From an uncultured Prevotellaceae bacterium (GTDB taxonomy: Bacteria; Bacteroidota; Bacteroidia; Bacteroidales; Bacteroidaceae), in contig OMZS01000014.1 in assembly GCA_900315565.1 (NCBI GenBank), positions 95,025 to 159,024 of the forward strand: 64,000 nucleotides of DNA, written 5' to 3'. The notes beneath the pieces were generated by a model. That model was not told the origin of the DNA. It searched no databases and saw only the letters and a list, made by a program, of their open reading frames with translations. A program made the position numbers and the translations under genes. Within the stretch, counting starts at the first letter, position 1; the number at the start of each line of letters is the position of its first letter. Shown here piece after piece: positions 8,520 to 18,566 of the stretch.

Positions 8520-9530
8520 ATGATTTCCTCCTTTGCAAGAACCATTCCGAGAGTGACATTACTTATTCTATCGTTCATCATTTGTCATCTCTCGTTCACC
8601 GAAGCACAGGCCGCTTCGCCCTACGACAATCCCGACACCCTCTTCGTTGCACGCGACGGAACAGGGCAGTTTCGAACCATAGGCGAAGCCGTAGAGGTGT
8701 GCCGTGCCTTCATGGAGTACCACAAGGTGATTTTTGTGAAGAAAGGCATCTATAAGGAGAAACTCGTTATCCCCTCGTGGGTCACCAACATCGAAATCTG
8801 TGGCGAGGATGCCCAGCAAACCGTCATCACCTACGACGACCACGCCAACATCCATATCCCCAAGGTTGGTGGCGAAGGAACCCAACCCATGGGCACCTTC
8901 CGCACCTACACCCTAAAAGTGGAAGGGCAGGACATCACCCTGCGCAACATCACCATCGAGAACAATTCCGCACGTCTGGGTCAGGCTGTGGCACTCCACA
9001 CCGAGGGCGACCGTCTGAAGTTCATCAACTGCCGTTTCCTAGGCCATCAGGACACCGTTTATACCGGCGTTGGGGGCACCCGCTGTTATTTCTTTGGTTG
9101 CTACATCGAGGGCACCACCGACTTCATCTTCGGTCCCTCCACGGCCTGGTTTGAGCAATGTGTCATCCACAGCAAGGCCGACTCCTACATCACAGCTGCG
9201 TCCACCCCTCGCGACGTAACCTACGGCTACGTGTTCAACCGTTGCCGCCTCACGGCCGATGCCACAGTCAGCAAAGTTTATCTCGGCCGACCTTGGCGCC
9301 CTTATGCCTACACCCTGTTTATGAATACTGAGATGGGCAACCACATCCTGCCACAGGGCTGGCACAACTGGAACAACGCCGACAACGAGCGCACCGCCCG
9401 TTACTGCGAGTATCAGAGCAGCGGCCCCGGAGCGAGCTCTGCCAGCCGCGTAGCGTGGAGCCGCCAGCTCAGCGGCAAAGAGGCTGCAGCCCTCACTCCC
9501 CAGAAAGTGCTCGGCAACTGGATTAATTAA
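8520..9530 (+). CDS. Secreted pectinesterase (carbohydrate esterase family 8)
   Basis: Pectin methylesterase removes methyl groups from homogalacturonan, preparing it for lyases. The 336-residue protein starts with a signal peptide (hydrophobic VTLLILSFIICHLSFTEAQA) and then forms the right-handed beta-helix. The CE8 signatures are all visible: GHQDTVYT and GTTDFIFG with the two catalytic aspartates, and GRPWRPYAYT with the substrate-binding arginine and tryptophan. Length is typical of bacterial CE8. It lies 42 bases after rel and is followed by a strong terminator. No other pectin genes are adjacent, although a hexuronate-type transporter is encoded 32 kb away. Confidence 0.92.
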   Translation: MISSFARTIPRVTLLILSFIICHLSFTEAQAASPYDNPDTLFVARDGTGQFRTIGEAVEVCRAFMEYHKVIFVKKGIYKEKLVIPSWVTNIEICGEDAQQTVITYDDHANIHIPKVGGEGTQPMGTFRTYTLKVEGQDITLRNITIENNSARLGQAVALHTEGDRLKFINCRFLGHQDTVYTGVGGTRCYFFGCYIEGTTDFIFGPSTAWFEQCVIHSKADSYITAASTPRDVTYGYVFNRCRLTADATVSKVYLGRPWRPYAYTLFMNTEMGNHILPQGWHNWNNADNERTARYCEYQSSGPGASSASRVAWSRQLSGKEAAALTPQKVLGNWIN

Positions 9531-9571
9531 GATTTGAGAAAAGAGAATAGAGAGTTGCAATTAGAGAATTA

Positions 9572-9615
9572 ACGCGGGTCACAAATTCACAGGATTATTT
9601 GTGGCCCGCGTTTTG
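9572..9615 (+). terminator. Terminator after the pectinesterase gene
   Basis: A 15-bp stem with one G-T pair (arms 9572-9586 and 9597-9611, 10-base loop) is followed by TTTTG. It separates the pectinesterase gene from the next promoter. Confidence 0.85.
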
Positions 9616-9643
9616 TGTTGTTTGCTAAAAAGTGCTATTATTT

Positions 9644-9674
9644 TTTGCGTTTCTGTTTTTTTTGATTATTTTTG
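9644..9674 (+). promoter_or_regulatory. Promoter of the alpha-2-macroglobulin operon
   Basis: TTTG at 9644-9647 and TATTTTTG at 9667-9674 are separated by exactly 19 bases, a full match to the Bacteroidetes sigma-ABfr consensus. Confidence 0.75.
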
Positions 9675-9741
9675 CGATGTGATATGAACTATTGCGAAAA
9701 CGTCAACGATAACCCAAACGATAACTATAAGAAAAACCTAT

Positions 9742-12700
9742 ATGAAAACATCAAAAATCATAACTATGGCAATGCTGACGCTGGCAGCCTTGTGGCCCCT
9801 TGGCCTTTGGGGCGACAACCTGCAACGACTGTGGAAAGAGCTCGACGAGGCCATGCTCAACGACCTGCCCAAAAGCGAGCTGCAAATATTGGACAAAATA
9901 ACCGCCGAGGCCAAGGCGCAAAATGCTTACGGCCATCTGCTGAAAGCACAGCTGATGAAGGCGCAGACGAGTGTGCTGCTCTCGGGTGACTCGCTGAAGA
10001 GTGCCGTAGCAGAACTGGAACAGCAATACGAACAGGCAAAGAACTCGGAGCCGGTGCTGAGCATGGTGTATGCCGCCGTGCTGGGACATTTGTACGACCA
10101 AAACTACCGTCTGTCGCGCGACAATCCGGGCAAGGCCAAACAGTATTTCGACGTTGCGCTGGCGCAGCCCGAGCTGCTGGCGGCCGAGCGCACACCCACA
10201 TTCGACCCTGCTGTGGTGAAAGGGCGCGACGGGGCCGTGTTCAACCACGACATGCTGAGCGTAGTGGGCTACGAGGCCGACAGGCTGCAGCTGCTGCACG
10301 ACTTCTACGAGCAGCACGGCAACCGCCAGGCTGCCCTGGCTACCGCCCTGCAGATGCTCACCGACCGCTACCGTTACTACCATGCCAGCGAGTTCAATAA
10401 GTCGGAGTATGCCGCTAAACTCGACTCGCTGATAGAGCGCTACGGCGACCTGCAACTGGCGGGCGACGTGGCCGTGAGGCGTTACCGCCACATGGACGAC
10501 TGCGACGTGGAGCCCAAAGACCTCTACAACTACTTGAACTATGCCCTGGGCCGCTGGGGCGGTTGGCATGGTATGTATGAGCTGCGCAACGAACTGAAAG
10601 ACCTCACGCAGCCCAAACTTTCGGCTGCCATGGGCAACCTGGTGTGGCGGCCGGCAACGGAGCGGGTGGTACGCCTCGACGACATACGAAACGTCAGTCA
10701 GGTGACAGTCACCATACAGCGAATCAACTGGAACCGGTTGGAAGGCGGCAACGCTCCTTCGCTTCATGATGCTAAAAAACTGAAAGCCCTGAAGAAACTC
10801 ATTGTGCCTGGCAGCGCGCAGACCATTCAGCGGCGCTACACGGGCTTTGCTCCCTACGAGGTTCACGACGACACGGTGACGCTGGCTCCGCGCGAGCCGG
10901 GCGTGTATCTGATTGAGGTGCAGACCGACAACAAGAAGATTGACGTGATGCGCGAACTGATTCATGTGAGCGACATGATGGTGGTGTGTCAGGAACAGCC
11001 GCAAAAGACGTTACGCTATGCCGTGGTGAATGCTACGACAGGTCATCCCGTGGCCAACGCCAAGATGAAGTTCTACTATTTTGAACGATACAAGCGACCG
11101 GCACGTGAGGAAACGCTTGAGACCAACGAACTTGGCGAGCGGCTTTTCACCTACGCCAAGAGCGACGACATTCCCGACCGCATCATCCCCTATACCAAGA
11201 CTGACAAATTCTACCCCATGGCATCGCTGAGCCACAACTACAACTACAGCGGCGAGCCTCACGACTATACGCGTACCGAAATATTTACTGACCGAAAAAT
11301 ATATCGGCCGGGGCAAACCGTCTATGTTTCGACCATCGGTTACCGAACCGAAAAAGGCATACAGACGCAGACCGCCGAGGAAGGCGAGTCTGTAGTAATC
11401 AGCTTGTTTGATGCCAATGGTGAGCTGGTGAACAACCTGACGGCTACCACCAACGAGTTTGGAGTTGCCCAGGCACAATTCAAACTGCCCGAAAGGGGGC
11501 TCAACGGTTCTTTCCGTGTGGAGGCTGACTGGAGCCGTCGCTCGTATGCCTTCATACAGGTGGAGGAATACAAGCGACCCACGTTTCAGGTAGAGTTTCC
11601 CAAAGTGAACGAGAAATATCAGCCCGGCGACACCGTGGTGGTGAAGGGAACGGCGCGCAGCTATGCCGGTGTACCTGTGCAGGGTGCCAAGGTTACCTAC
11701 GAGGTGAAGCGCAGCTACTCATGGTGGTGGCGCAGCGACGGTTCTAGTGGCACCACACTGAAGACAGGCGAGGCTGTGACCGATGCCAACGGACAATTTG
11801 AGGTAGAAATGCCCATGTTGGTGCCCGAGGATGACATACGCTACAAGCGCAGCGCTTTCTACAACATTGTGGCCTCGGCCAAGGTGGTGGATGTGGCTGG
11901 CGAAACCCACGAGGCAAGCATTGCCCTGCCCATTGGCACACGACCCACGCACTTCAGCCTCGACATGCCTTCGAAAAGCGAAACCGAGAAACTGCCTCCG
12001 GTGGTGTTCGGACTGAAAAACGGCTCGGGTATAGAGATTGACGGCAAGGTGAGTTACACCATCGACGGCAAGGACATGGGCACGGCCAAGACCAATGTGC
12101 CCTTCCCGTTGCCACTCGACGCACAACAGCGCGCCTCGGGCCAGCACAAACTGGTGGCCATTTGCGAGGGCGATACCATTGAACACGAGTTTGTGCTCTT
12201 CAGTCTTGCTGACAAGAAACCCTGCGTGGAAACTCACGACTGGTTCTATGTTACCCACGAGAGCTTCCCTGCCGACGGCTCGCCCGTCACGGTGCAGGTG
12301 GGTGCAAGCGACCCCGATACGCACATTCTCTACTCCATCATGGCACAGGAAAGGCTGCTGGAGAGCGGCTGCATTGATCTGAGCAACGCGCTCAATACCC
12401 GCGAATTCAGCTACAAGAGTGAGTATGGAAGCGGACTGCGCATTACCTATGCCTGGGTGAAGAACAGCAAGCTGTATAGCCACTCTGCCACCATCGAACG
12501 GCCGCTGCCCGACAAACGCCTGATGGTGACATGGGATACTTTCCGCGACCGCCTCACGCCCGGCCAGAAAGAGGAGTGGACGGCTCACATTGCCTATCCC
12601 GACGGTACGCCCGCCAAGGCGCATCTCATTGCCACGCTCTACGACAAGTCGCTCGACCAGATTCTGGGCAACCGATGGAACCTTGATATAGAGCTCACCC

Positions 12701-15348
12701 AAAACCTGCCCTACGCCCGATGGGACGGCAGTAGCTTTGGCAGTATCCTTGTCCGTGAGTCGGCCGAATACAAGCAGTCGGAGGGTTATGGTTTTGAAAG
12801 AAGCCAGTTCGACAGCGATCTCCTCACGCTCAACGTGTGGGATATAGAGAACATCCGGTTCAACCGCTCTCCTGGCGCTGGCAAAGAACGGATAATGGTA
12901 AGAGGCAGAAGAGCTTTGGGAGCCGCACCAATGGCCATGGCAAGTGAAAACATGGTGATGCGTGCCAAAGATGTGGTAGCCGAAGAGGTGGCCGATTACG
13001 ACAGCGCTCCCGATGCTGAGCAGAAATCTGCCGACAAACCGGCGAGCAAATCGAACGAGCAGGTGCGCGAGAACCTCAACGAGACGGCTGCTTTCTTCCA
13101 TTCGCTCATAGCCGACCAAAATGGCAACGTGGCCATGAAGTTCACCCTGCCTGAAAGCGTCACCACATGGCGATTCATTGGTGTGGCCCACGACCAGCAA
13201 ATGAACCACGGCTTGCTCGAGGGCGAGGCCGTGGCAAAGAAAACCGTCATGGTGCAGCCCAACATTCCGCGTTTTGTACGCACGGGTGACGAAGCCAGAA
13301 TTGTGGCCCGACTGGTGAATACCAGCGAGCGTGCCGTGTCAGGACAGGCCCGACTGGAGCTTGTAAATCCTGAAACCAACCGTGTGGAGTTCTCGCAGGT
13401 GAAAAAGTTCAATGCTGCTGCGGCAAGCACCGTACCCGTGGAGTTCAGTTACCTGCCCTCGGGCGATGCCACGCTCTATGTCTGCCGTATCATTGCCTCG
13501 GGCAAGGGATTTAGCGACGGCGAGCAACACTATCTGCCCGTGCTGCCCAACTACGAGCTGGTGACCAACACGTATCCCATTACGCAAAACGACCCCGGCA
13601 CGGTGAGCGTTGATCTGAAGAAACTCTTCGCCGTCAACGACAAGACCAACAAACTCACCGTAGAATATACCAACAACCCCGCTTGGCTCATGGTGCAGGC
13701 CCTGCCGCTGATGAGTTCTGCCAAAGACGAAAACGTCATCAGCCAGGCATCGGCACTCTATGCCAACCGCCTCGGCTCCTACATTCTGAGCCAGTCGGAA
13801 GCCATGAAGGAAACCATCGAAGTCTGGAGCAAAGAGGAGGGCAACGAAACGACGCTCATGAGCAGCCTGAACAAAAACCAGGAGCTGAAAAACATTCTCA
13901 TCGACGAAACGCCTTGGGTGATGGATGCCAAGCGCGAGGCCGAGCAGAAACAGCAGCTCATCAATTTCTTCGACGACGGAGCTCTTAACGCCAAGATGGA
14001 TGCCAACATACAGCAGTTGCAGAAACTACAGAAGTCTGACGGCTCGTGGAGCTGGTGGCCAGAAATGATGGGTAGCCACTATCTCACCTTGGCTGTGGCC
14101 GAAATGCTGGTCAGACTGCAAGTCATGACGGGCAATGACAGTCGCGCGCAGGCCATGCTCAGCCGTGCATACAGCTACCTCGACGCCATGGCTGTGAAGG
14201 AAATGAACGAGGTGAAAGAATACGACAAAAAGAACAAAACCGACTTGCGGCCCTCGGAGAACATCATCAGATATCTCTACATCGTCGGACTGGGCGGACA
14301 TCAGCTCTCTGGCAAAGTCAGTGAAGCCAAGGACTATTTCCTAAAGAAAATGGAGAAGCAGACAGCTGCATACTCCATCTACGGAAAAGCCACGGCTGCC
14401 GTGGTATTTGCCAAGCACAAGATGACCGACAAAGCCAAACTCTATCTGGAGAGCATGCGCCAGTATTCGGTTTACAATGAAGAGAAAGGCCGCTACTACG
14501 ACACTCGCAAAGCCGGATATAGCTGGTTCGACTATCGCATACCGACACAGGTGGCCGTGATTGAAGCCCTGCAATCCATTGAGCCCGACGACGTGAAAAC
14601 CATCTACGAGCTACAGCGCTGGCTCTTGCAGTCGAAGCGCACTCAGGCGTGGGATACACCTATTAATAGTGTTAACGCTGTCTATGCTTTCCTCAACGGG
14701 CGAACCTCTATCCTGATAGAACAGGCGCCAGCCGTGCTCTCGCTCAACGGAAAACCGCTCGAAATGCCCAAGGGAACAGCCGGTCTTGGCTATGTGAAGA
14801 CGTCGGTAACGGGTAGCAACATGAATACCTTCAGCGTGAAGAAAACAGCGCCGGGTATCTCGTGGGGCGCACTCTATGCCCAGTTCCGACAGCGCACCAA
14901 GCATGTGGACACGAGTTCTGCCGGCATGACGGTGAAGCGCGAAGTGGTGGCCGTCAACCAGCAGTCTGTCCTCACTGCCGAACAACAGAAGAACACAGAC
15001 ACAACGCAGCCGCCGCTAAGCCTGAAGGTGGGTGACAAGGTGAAAATACGCATCACCATCACGGCCGACCGCGACTACGACTTTGTACAGGTGCTCGACA
15101 AGCGGGCAGCATGCATGGAGCCTATCAATCAGCTCAGCGGATATCATTGGGGCTACTACTGTTCGCCCAAGGACTATTCAACCAACTATTATTTCGATCG
15201 TCTGAGCAAAGGCGAGCACGTAGTGGAGACTGAATACTATGTTGACCGCGCCGGCAAGTACGAAACGGGTGTCTGCACAGCCCAATGCGCCTACTCGCCC
15301 GAGTTTACTGCCCGCGACGCCTCGCTGACATTCGATGTAAAAGAGTAA
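9742..15348 (+). CDS. Alpha-2-macroglobulin-like envelope protein
   Basis: Bacterial alpha-2-macroglobulins are large periplasmic or surface proteins thought to trap proteases. At 1868 residues this is one of the longest genes here. It starts with a signal-like segment (IITMAMLTLAALWPLGLWG). It contains repeated macroglobulin beta-sandwich domains, including the MG2-like TEIFTDRKIYRPGQTVY (about 515-530). It also has the A2M domain stretch (LPESVTTWRFIGVAHD, about 1135-1150) and a C-terminal helical toroid with DGSWSWWPEMMGS. The CxEQ thioester expected at the start of the toroid is absent; the corresponding place reads SSAKDENVIS. Without the thioester it cannot covalently trap proteases by the classical route. 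It is followed 10 bases later by a DUF1573 gene. Confidence 0.88.
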   Translation: MKTSKIITMAMLTLAALWPLGLWGDNLQRLWKELDEAMLNDLPKSELQILDKITAEAKAQNAYGHLLKAQLMKAQTSVLLSGDSLKSAVAELEQQYEQAKNSEPVLSMVYAAVLGHLYDQNYRLSRDNPGKAKQYFDVALAQPELLAAERTPTFDPAVVKGRDGAVFNHDMLSVVGYEADRLQLLHDFYEQHGNRQAALATALQMLTDRYRYYHASEFNKSEYAAKLDSLIERYGDLQLAGDVAVRRYRHMDDCDVEPKDLYNYLNYALGRWGGWHGMYELRNELKDLTQPKLSAAMGNLVWRPATERVVRLDDIRNVSQVTVTIQRINWNRLEGGNAPSLHDAKKLKALKKLIVPGSAQTIQRRYTGFAPYEVHDDTVTLAPREPGVYLIEVQTDNKKIDVMRELIHVSDMMVVCQEQPQKTLRYAVVNATTGHPVANAKMKFYYFERYKRPAREETLETNELGERLFTYAKSDDIPDRIIPYTKTDKFYPMASLSHNYNYSGEPHDYTRTEIFTDRKIYRPGQTVYVSTIGYRTEKGIQTQTAEEGESVVISLFDANGELVNNLTATTNEFGVAQAQFKLPERGLNGSFRVEADWSRRSYAFIQVEEYKRPTFQVEFPKVNEKYQPGDTVVVKGTARSYAGVPVQGAKVTYEVKRSYSWWWRSDGSSGTTLKTGEAVTDANGQFEVEMPMLVPEDDIRYKRSAFYNIVASAKVVDVAGETHEASIALPIGTRPTHFSLDMPSKSETEKLPPVVFGLKNGSGIEIDGKVSYTIDGKDMGTAKTNVPFPLPLDAQQRASGQHKLVAICEGDTIEHEFVLFSLADKKPCVETHDWFYVTHESFPADGSPVTVQVGASDPDTHILYSIMAQERLLESGCIDLSNALNTREFSYKSEYGSGLRITYAWVKNSKLYSHSATIERPLPDKRLMVTWDTFRDRLTPGQKEEWTAHIAYPDGTPAKAHLIATLYDKSLDQILGNRWNLDIELTQNLPYARWDGSSFGSILVRESAEYKQSEGYGFERSQFDSDLLTLNVWDIENIRFNRSPGAGKERIMVRGRRALGAAPMAMASENMVMRAKDVVAEEVADYDSAPDAEQKSADKPASKSNEQVRENLNETAAFFHSLIADQNGNVAMKFTLPESVTTWRFIGVAHDQQMNHGLLEGEAVAKKTVMVQPNIPRFVRTGDEARIVARLVNTSERAVSGQARLELVNPETNRVEFSQVKKFNAAAASTVPVEFSYLPSGDATLYVCRIIASGKGFSDGEQHYLPVLPNYELVTNTYPITQNDPGTVSVDLKKLFAVNDKTNKLTVEYTNNPAWLMVQALPLMSSAKDENVISQASALYANRLGSYILSQSEAMKETIEVWSKEEGNETTLMSSLNKNQELKNILIDETPWVMDAKREAEQKQQLINFFDDGALNAKMDANIQQLQKLQKSDGSWSWWPEMMGSHYLTLAVAEMLVRLQVMTGNDSRAQAMLSRAYSYLDAMAVKEMNEVKEYDKKNKTDLRPSENIIRYLYIVGLGGHQLSGKVSEAKDYFLKKMEKQTAAYSIYGKATAAVVFAKHKMTDKAKLYLESMRQYSVYNEEKGRYYDTRKAGYSWFDYRIPTQVAVIEALQSIEPDDVKTIYELQRWLLQSKRTQAWDTPINSVNAVYAFLNGRTSILIEQAPAVLSLNGKPLEMPKGTAGLGYVKTSVTGSNMNTFSVKKTAPGISWGALYAQFRQRTKHVDTSSAGMTVKREVVAVNQQSVLTAEQQKNTDTTQPPLSLKVGDKVKIRITITADRDYDFVQVLDKRAACMEPINQLSGYHWGYYCSPKDYSTNYYFDRLSKGEHVVETEYYVDRAGKYETGVCTAQCAYSPEFTARDASLTFDVKE

Positions 15349-15358
15349 CCAACCGATT

Positions 15359-16426
15359 ATGAACAAAAAAAAGAATAAAAGCATTATCCTCTTGCTGACC
15401 CTTGTGGCCTTGCCTGCAATGGGTCAGCGTATTGTTGCCGAGCGCGACGTGATTGATTGTGGTAAGGTGATGTACGAGCATCCGGTCACCGTGAGTTTCG
15501 AACTGCGAAACGAAGGCGGTTCGCAGTTGCTTATCGACGATGTGCGAACCAGCTGCGGATGCACCACTGTGTCGTTTCCGCGCGACCCCATTCCGCCCCA
15601 AGGCAGCTTCACTGTTGCGGCTACCTACGATGCCCGACAGCTGGGACACTTCAACAAGCAGCTGGGCATTTACAGCAATGCTTCCGACAAGCCCTTGTTG
15701 CTGGGGCTCAAAGGAGTGGTGGTAGAGAAAATCGTTGATTTCTCGGGAGAGTATCCTTACAGCATCGGCGACGTGCGCATCGACATCAACAACATTGAGT
15801 TCGACGATGTGAGTAGCGGCGACATGCCCATACAGAAAATCCACATCCAGAACAATTCTGCGCAAACCATTGCCCCCGTGCTGATGCATCTGCCCGACTA
15901 TCTGAAAGCCTACGTGTCGCCCACACGCATTGCTCCTGGGCATTCGGGCGAGGCCACCGTCACGCTTTTCTCAAAGAAACTCCGCAACTTCGGACTGACG
16001 CAGACTTCCATCTACCTGGGCATGTTCCCGGGCGACAGGGTAAGTTCAGAAAAAGAGATTGAGGTGTCGGCTGTGCTCCTGCCCGGATTCAGCACCCTAA
16101 CCGATTTTCAGCGCGCCAATGCCCCTCAGCTCAAGCTCTCTACTTATAAGCTGGATGTCGATTTCCAAGGCAAAAGCAAGAAGCAGGATATCATACTGGT
16201 GCAGAATGTGGGCAAAAGCACACTCGAAATTCAGTCGGTGCAGGTGTTTACCAGTGGCATTGAGCTTACTGTACCCAAGAGCCAGCTTGCCCCTGGCGAA
16301 GAGGTGAAAATGAAAATCACTACCCGTGCCAAGGAGCTGAAAAACGTTCGCACCCAGCCACGTATCCTGATGATTACCAACGATCCTGATAATGCCAAGG
16401 CAGTTATCACGCTCAACGTGAAGTAA
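15359..16426 (+). CDS. DUF1573 domain secreted protein
   Basis: The function is unknown. The 355-residue protein has a signal peptide (IILLLTLVALPAMGQ) and then a DUF1573 immunoglobulin-like domain (about residues 23-115) with the family's hallmark DVRTSCGCTTVSFP. A second, weaker beta-sandwich region occupies the C-terminal half (KLDVDFQGKSKKQDIILVQNVGKSTLEIQSV). It starts 10 bases after the alpha-2-macroglobulin gene, so the two are surely co-transcribed and probably share an envelope role. Confidence 0.85.
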   Translation: MNKKKNKSIILLLTLVALPAMGQRIVAERDVIDCGKVMYEHPVTVSFELRNEGGSQLLIDDVRTSCGCTTVSFPRDPIPPQGSFTVAATYDARQLGHFNKQLGIYSNASDKPLLLGLKGVVVEKIVDFSGEYPYSIGDVRIDINNIEFDDVSSGDMPIQKIHIQNNSAQTIAPVLMHLPDYLKAYVSPTRIAPGHSGEATVTLFSKKLRNFGLTQTSIYLGMFPGDRVSSEKEIEVSAVLLPGFSTLTDFQRANAPQLKLSTYKLDVDFQGKSKKQDIILVQNVGKSTLEIQSVQVFTSGIELTVPKSQLAPGEEVKMKITTRAKELKNVRTQPRILMITNDPDNAKAVITLNVK

Positions 16427-16463
16427 ACTGCAAAAGGCAAAACCTTTTACAATAATCATATTT

Positions 16464-17564
16464 ATGGAACATCCTGAAAACAACGAAGAATACCAGGGAC
16501 TCACCGTCAACGCTGGCATCAAGCAGCCACCCAGCATCAATCCTTATCTCAAGCGCAGCCGGTTCCGCCAGCGCGAACTCTCTGCCGCCGAAATGGTGGA
16601 GGGCATCGTCAAAGGCGATATCACCATCCTCAGCCGCGCTGTGACACTGGTGGAGAGCGTCAATCCGCAGCATCAGGCCAAAGCGCAGGAGGTCATAGAG
16701 AAATGTCTGCCCTATAGCGGCAATTCCATTCGTGTGGGCATCAGCGGCGTGCCCGGTGCAGGCAAGAGCACCTCTATCGACGAGTTTGGCATTCATGTGC
16801 TCGATAAGCATGGTGGTAAACTGGCTGTGCTAGCCATCGACCCCAGCTCCGAACGTTCGAAGGGCAGCATCTTGGGCGACAAGACCCGCATGGAAAAACT
16901 CTCGCAAAGGCTCGATGCCTTCATCCGTCCCAGCCCGACGGCCGGTTCGTTGGGCGGCGTTGCCCGTAAGACGCGCGAGAGCATCATTCTCTGCGAGGCT
17001 GCCGGGTTCGACAAGGTGTTTGTTGAGACGGTGGGCGTAGGTCAAAGCGAGACTGCCTGTCACTCGATGGTGGATTTCTTCCTGCTCATTCAGCTTGCCG
17101 GCACAGGCGACGAGTTGCAGGGCATCAAGCGTGGCATCATGGAAATCAGCGACGGCATCGTCATCAACAAGTGCGACGGCTCGAACGTGGATAAATGCCA
17201 CATGGCGGCCACCAATTTTCGCAACGCGCTCCATTTCTTTCCCAAGCCCGAGAGCGGATGGCTGCCCAAAGTGCTGTGTTACAGTGGCTTCTATGGCACG
17301 GGCGTGAAAGAAATCTGGGATATGATTTACGAATACATCGACTTTGTGAAAGCCAACGGCTATTTTCAGTACCGTCGCAACGAACAGAGCAAGTGGTGGA
17401 TGTACGAAACCATCAACGAGCAACTGCGCAACTCGTTCTACAACAATCCGCTCATCGAGCAGAAACTTCAGGAAGCCGAGAAAACGGTACTCGGAGGCAA
17501 CAAGACGTCGTTTACGGCTGCCTTCGACCTGCTGAACCAATATTTCGAATCGATGCGCAGTTAA
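16464..17564 (+). CDS. meaB: MeaB-type GTPase, methylmalonyl-CoA mutase chaperone
   Basis: MeaB loads and protects adenosylcobalamin on methylmalonyl-CoA mutase, an enzyme of the succinate-propionate pathway. The 366 residues include a Walker A motif GVPGAGKST at about 95-103, VLAIDPSSERSKGSILGDKTRM, the switch segment VETVGVGQSE, and the guanine-specifying NKCD. These are the signature of the MeaB/ArgK family. No mutase subunits are nearby in the window. A hairpin follows the stop. Confidence 0.92.
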   Translation: MEHPENNEEYQGLTVNAGIKQPPSINPYLKRSRFRQRELSAAEMVEGIVKGDITILSRAVTLVESVNPQHQAKAQEVIEKCLPYSGNSIRVGISGVPGAGKSTSIDEFGIHVLDKHGGKLAVLAIDPSSERSKGSILGDKTRMEKLSQRLDAFIRPSPTAGSLGGVARKTRESIILCEAAGFDKVFVETVGVGQSETACHSMVDFFLLIQLAGTGDELQGIKRGIMEISDGIVINKCDGSNVDKCHMAATNFRNALHFFPKPESGWLPKVLCYSGFYGTGVKEIWDMIYEYIDFVKANGYFQYRRNEQSKWWMYETINEQLRNSFYNNPLIEQKLQEAEKTVLGGNKTSFTAAFDLLNQYFESMRS

Positions 17565-17575
17565 TAAACATAAGG

Positions 17576-17618
17576 CAAAGCCGAATCCTTTCGGAAGCGA
17601 AGGGGTTCGGCTTTGTTG
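17576..17618 (+). terminator. Hairpin after meaB
   Basis: A 10-bp perfect outer stem (576-585 with 606-615) with further inner pairing is followed by TTGTTGTATT. The U-tract is weak, so termination efficiency is uncertain. Confidence 0.65.
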
Positions 17619-17669
17619 TATTAATTCGTGTTACGAACCATTGCAAACAAGTAATCTTTCAGAAAACGA

Positions 17670-18530
17670 ATGATTCAGATAGAAATTGACAACGGCAGCG
17701 GTTTCTGTTTCGGCGTAACCACCGCCATTCAGAAGGCTGAAGAAGAATTGGCCACAGGCGGCACTCTCTATTGCCTGGGCGACATTGTGCATAACGGCAT
17801 GGAGTGTGAGCGGCTGCGCAACATGGGCCTTGTCACCATTAATCACGACCAGCTCGCACAGCTTCGCGATGCCAAGGTGCTGCTGCGTGCTCATGGCGAA
17901 CCACCGGCCACCTACGAGCTGGCACAGCGCAACAACATAGAAATTATCGATGCCACCTGTCCTGTGGTGCTACAGCTGCAACGGCGCATCAAGCGTCAGT
18001 TCGATGCCAACCCTAATGCGCAAATTGTCATCTTTGGCAAAAACGGCCATGCAGAGGTCATGGGGCTTGTGGGGCAAACCAACAATCATGCCATTATTGT
18101 GGAGAGATTTGACGATGTGAAGACGCTCGACTTTACGCGCGACATTTTTCTCTACTCGCAAACCACCAAGTCGCTTGACGAGTTTCAGCGTATCATAGCC
18201 TACATTCAGCAGCACATTGCCCCTAATGCTACCTTCCGCAGTTTCGACACCATCTGCCGCCAGGTGGCCAACCGTATGCCCAATATCAGCACTTTTGCTG
18301 CCAAGCACGATGTGGTGCTCTTTGTCAGCGGGCGAAAAAGCAGCAACGGAAAAGTGCTTTTCAACGAGTGTCGGAGCGTGAATCCCAACAGTTTCCAAAT
18401 AGAAAGCTCGTCGGAAATCAATCTCGACTGGTTCTCCGATGCCAAAACCGTGGGCATTTGTGGAGCCACCAGCACCCCCAAGTGGCTCATGGAGGAGTGC
18501 CGCGACTACATTTTGCAGCACAAGGGCTAG
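17670..18530 (+). CDS. ispH: 4-hydroxy-3-methylbut-2-enyl diphosphate reductase
   Basis: IspH is the last enzyme of the MEP isoprenoid pathway, reducing HMBPP to IPP and DMAPP with a 4Fe-4S cluster. The three cluster cysteines appear in GFCFGVTTAI (Cys13), DATCPVV and GICGATSTPKW, and the AHGEPP histidine loop is present. The 286 residues match the family. It converges with cmk, with 36 bases between their ends. The ispH, cmk and porQ neighbourhood is also seen in other Bacteroidales. Confidence 0.94.
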   Translation: MIQIEIDNGSGFCFGVTTAIQKAEEELATGGTLYCLGDIVHNGMECERLRNMGLVTINHDQLAQLRDAKVLLRAHGEPPATYELAQRNNIEIIDATCPVVLQLQRRIKRQFDANPNAQIVIFGKNGHAEVMGLVGQTNNHAIIVERFDDVKTLDFTRDIFLYSQTTKSLDEFQRIIAYIQQHIAPNATFRSFDTICRQVANRMPNISTFAAKHDVVLFVSGRKSSNGKVLFNECRSVNPNSFQIESSSEINLDWFSDAKTVGICGATSTPKWLMEECRDYILQHKG

Positions 18531-18566
18531 TAACCCGCAGCCTGCTCATCTAGTCAAAACAGCCAT

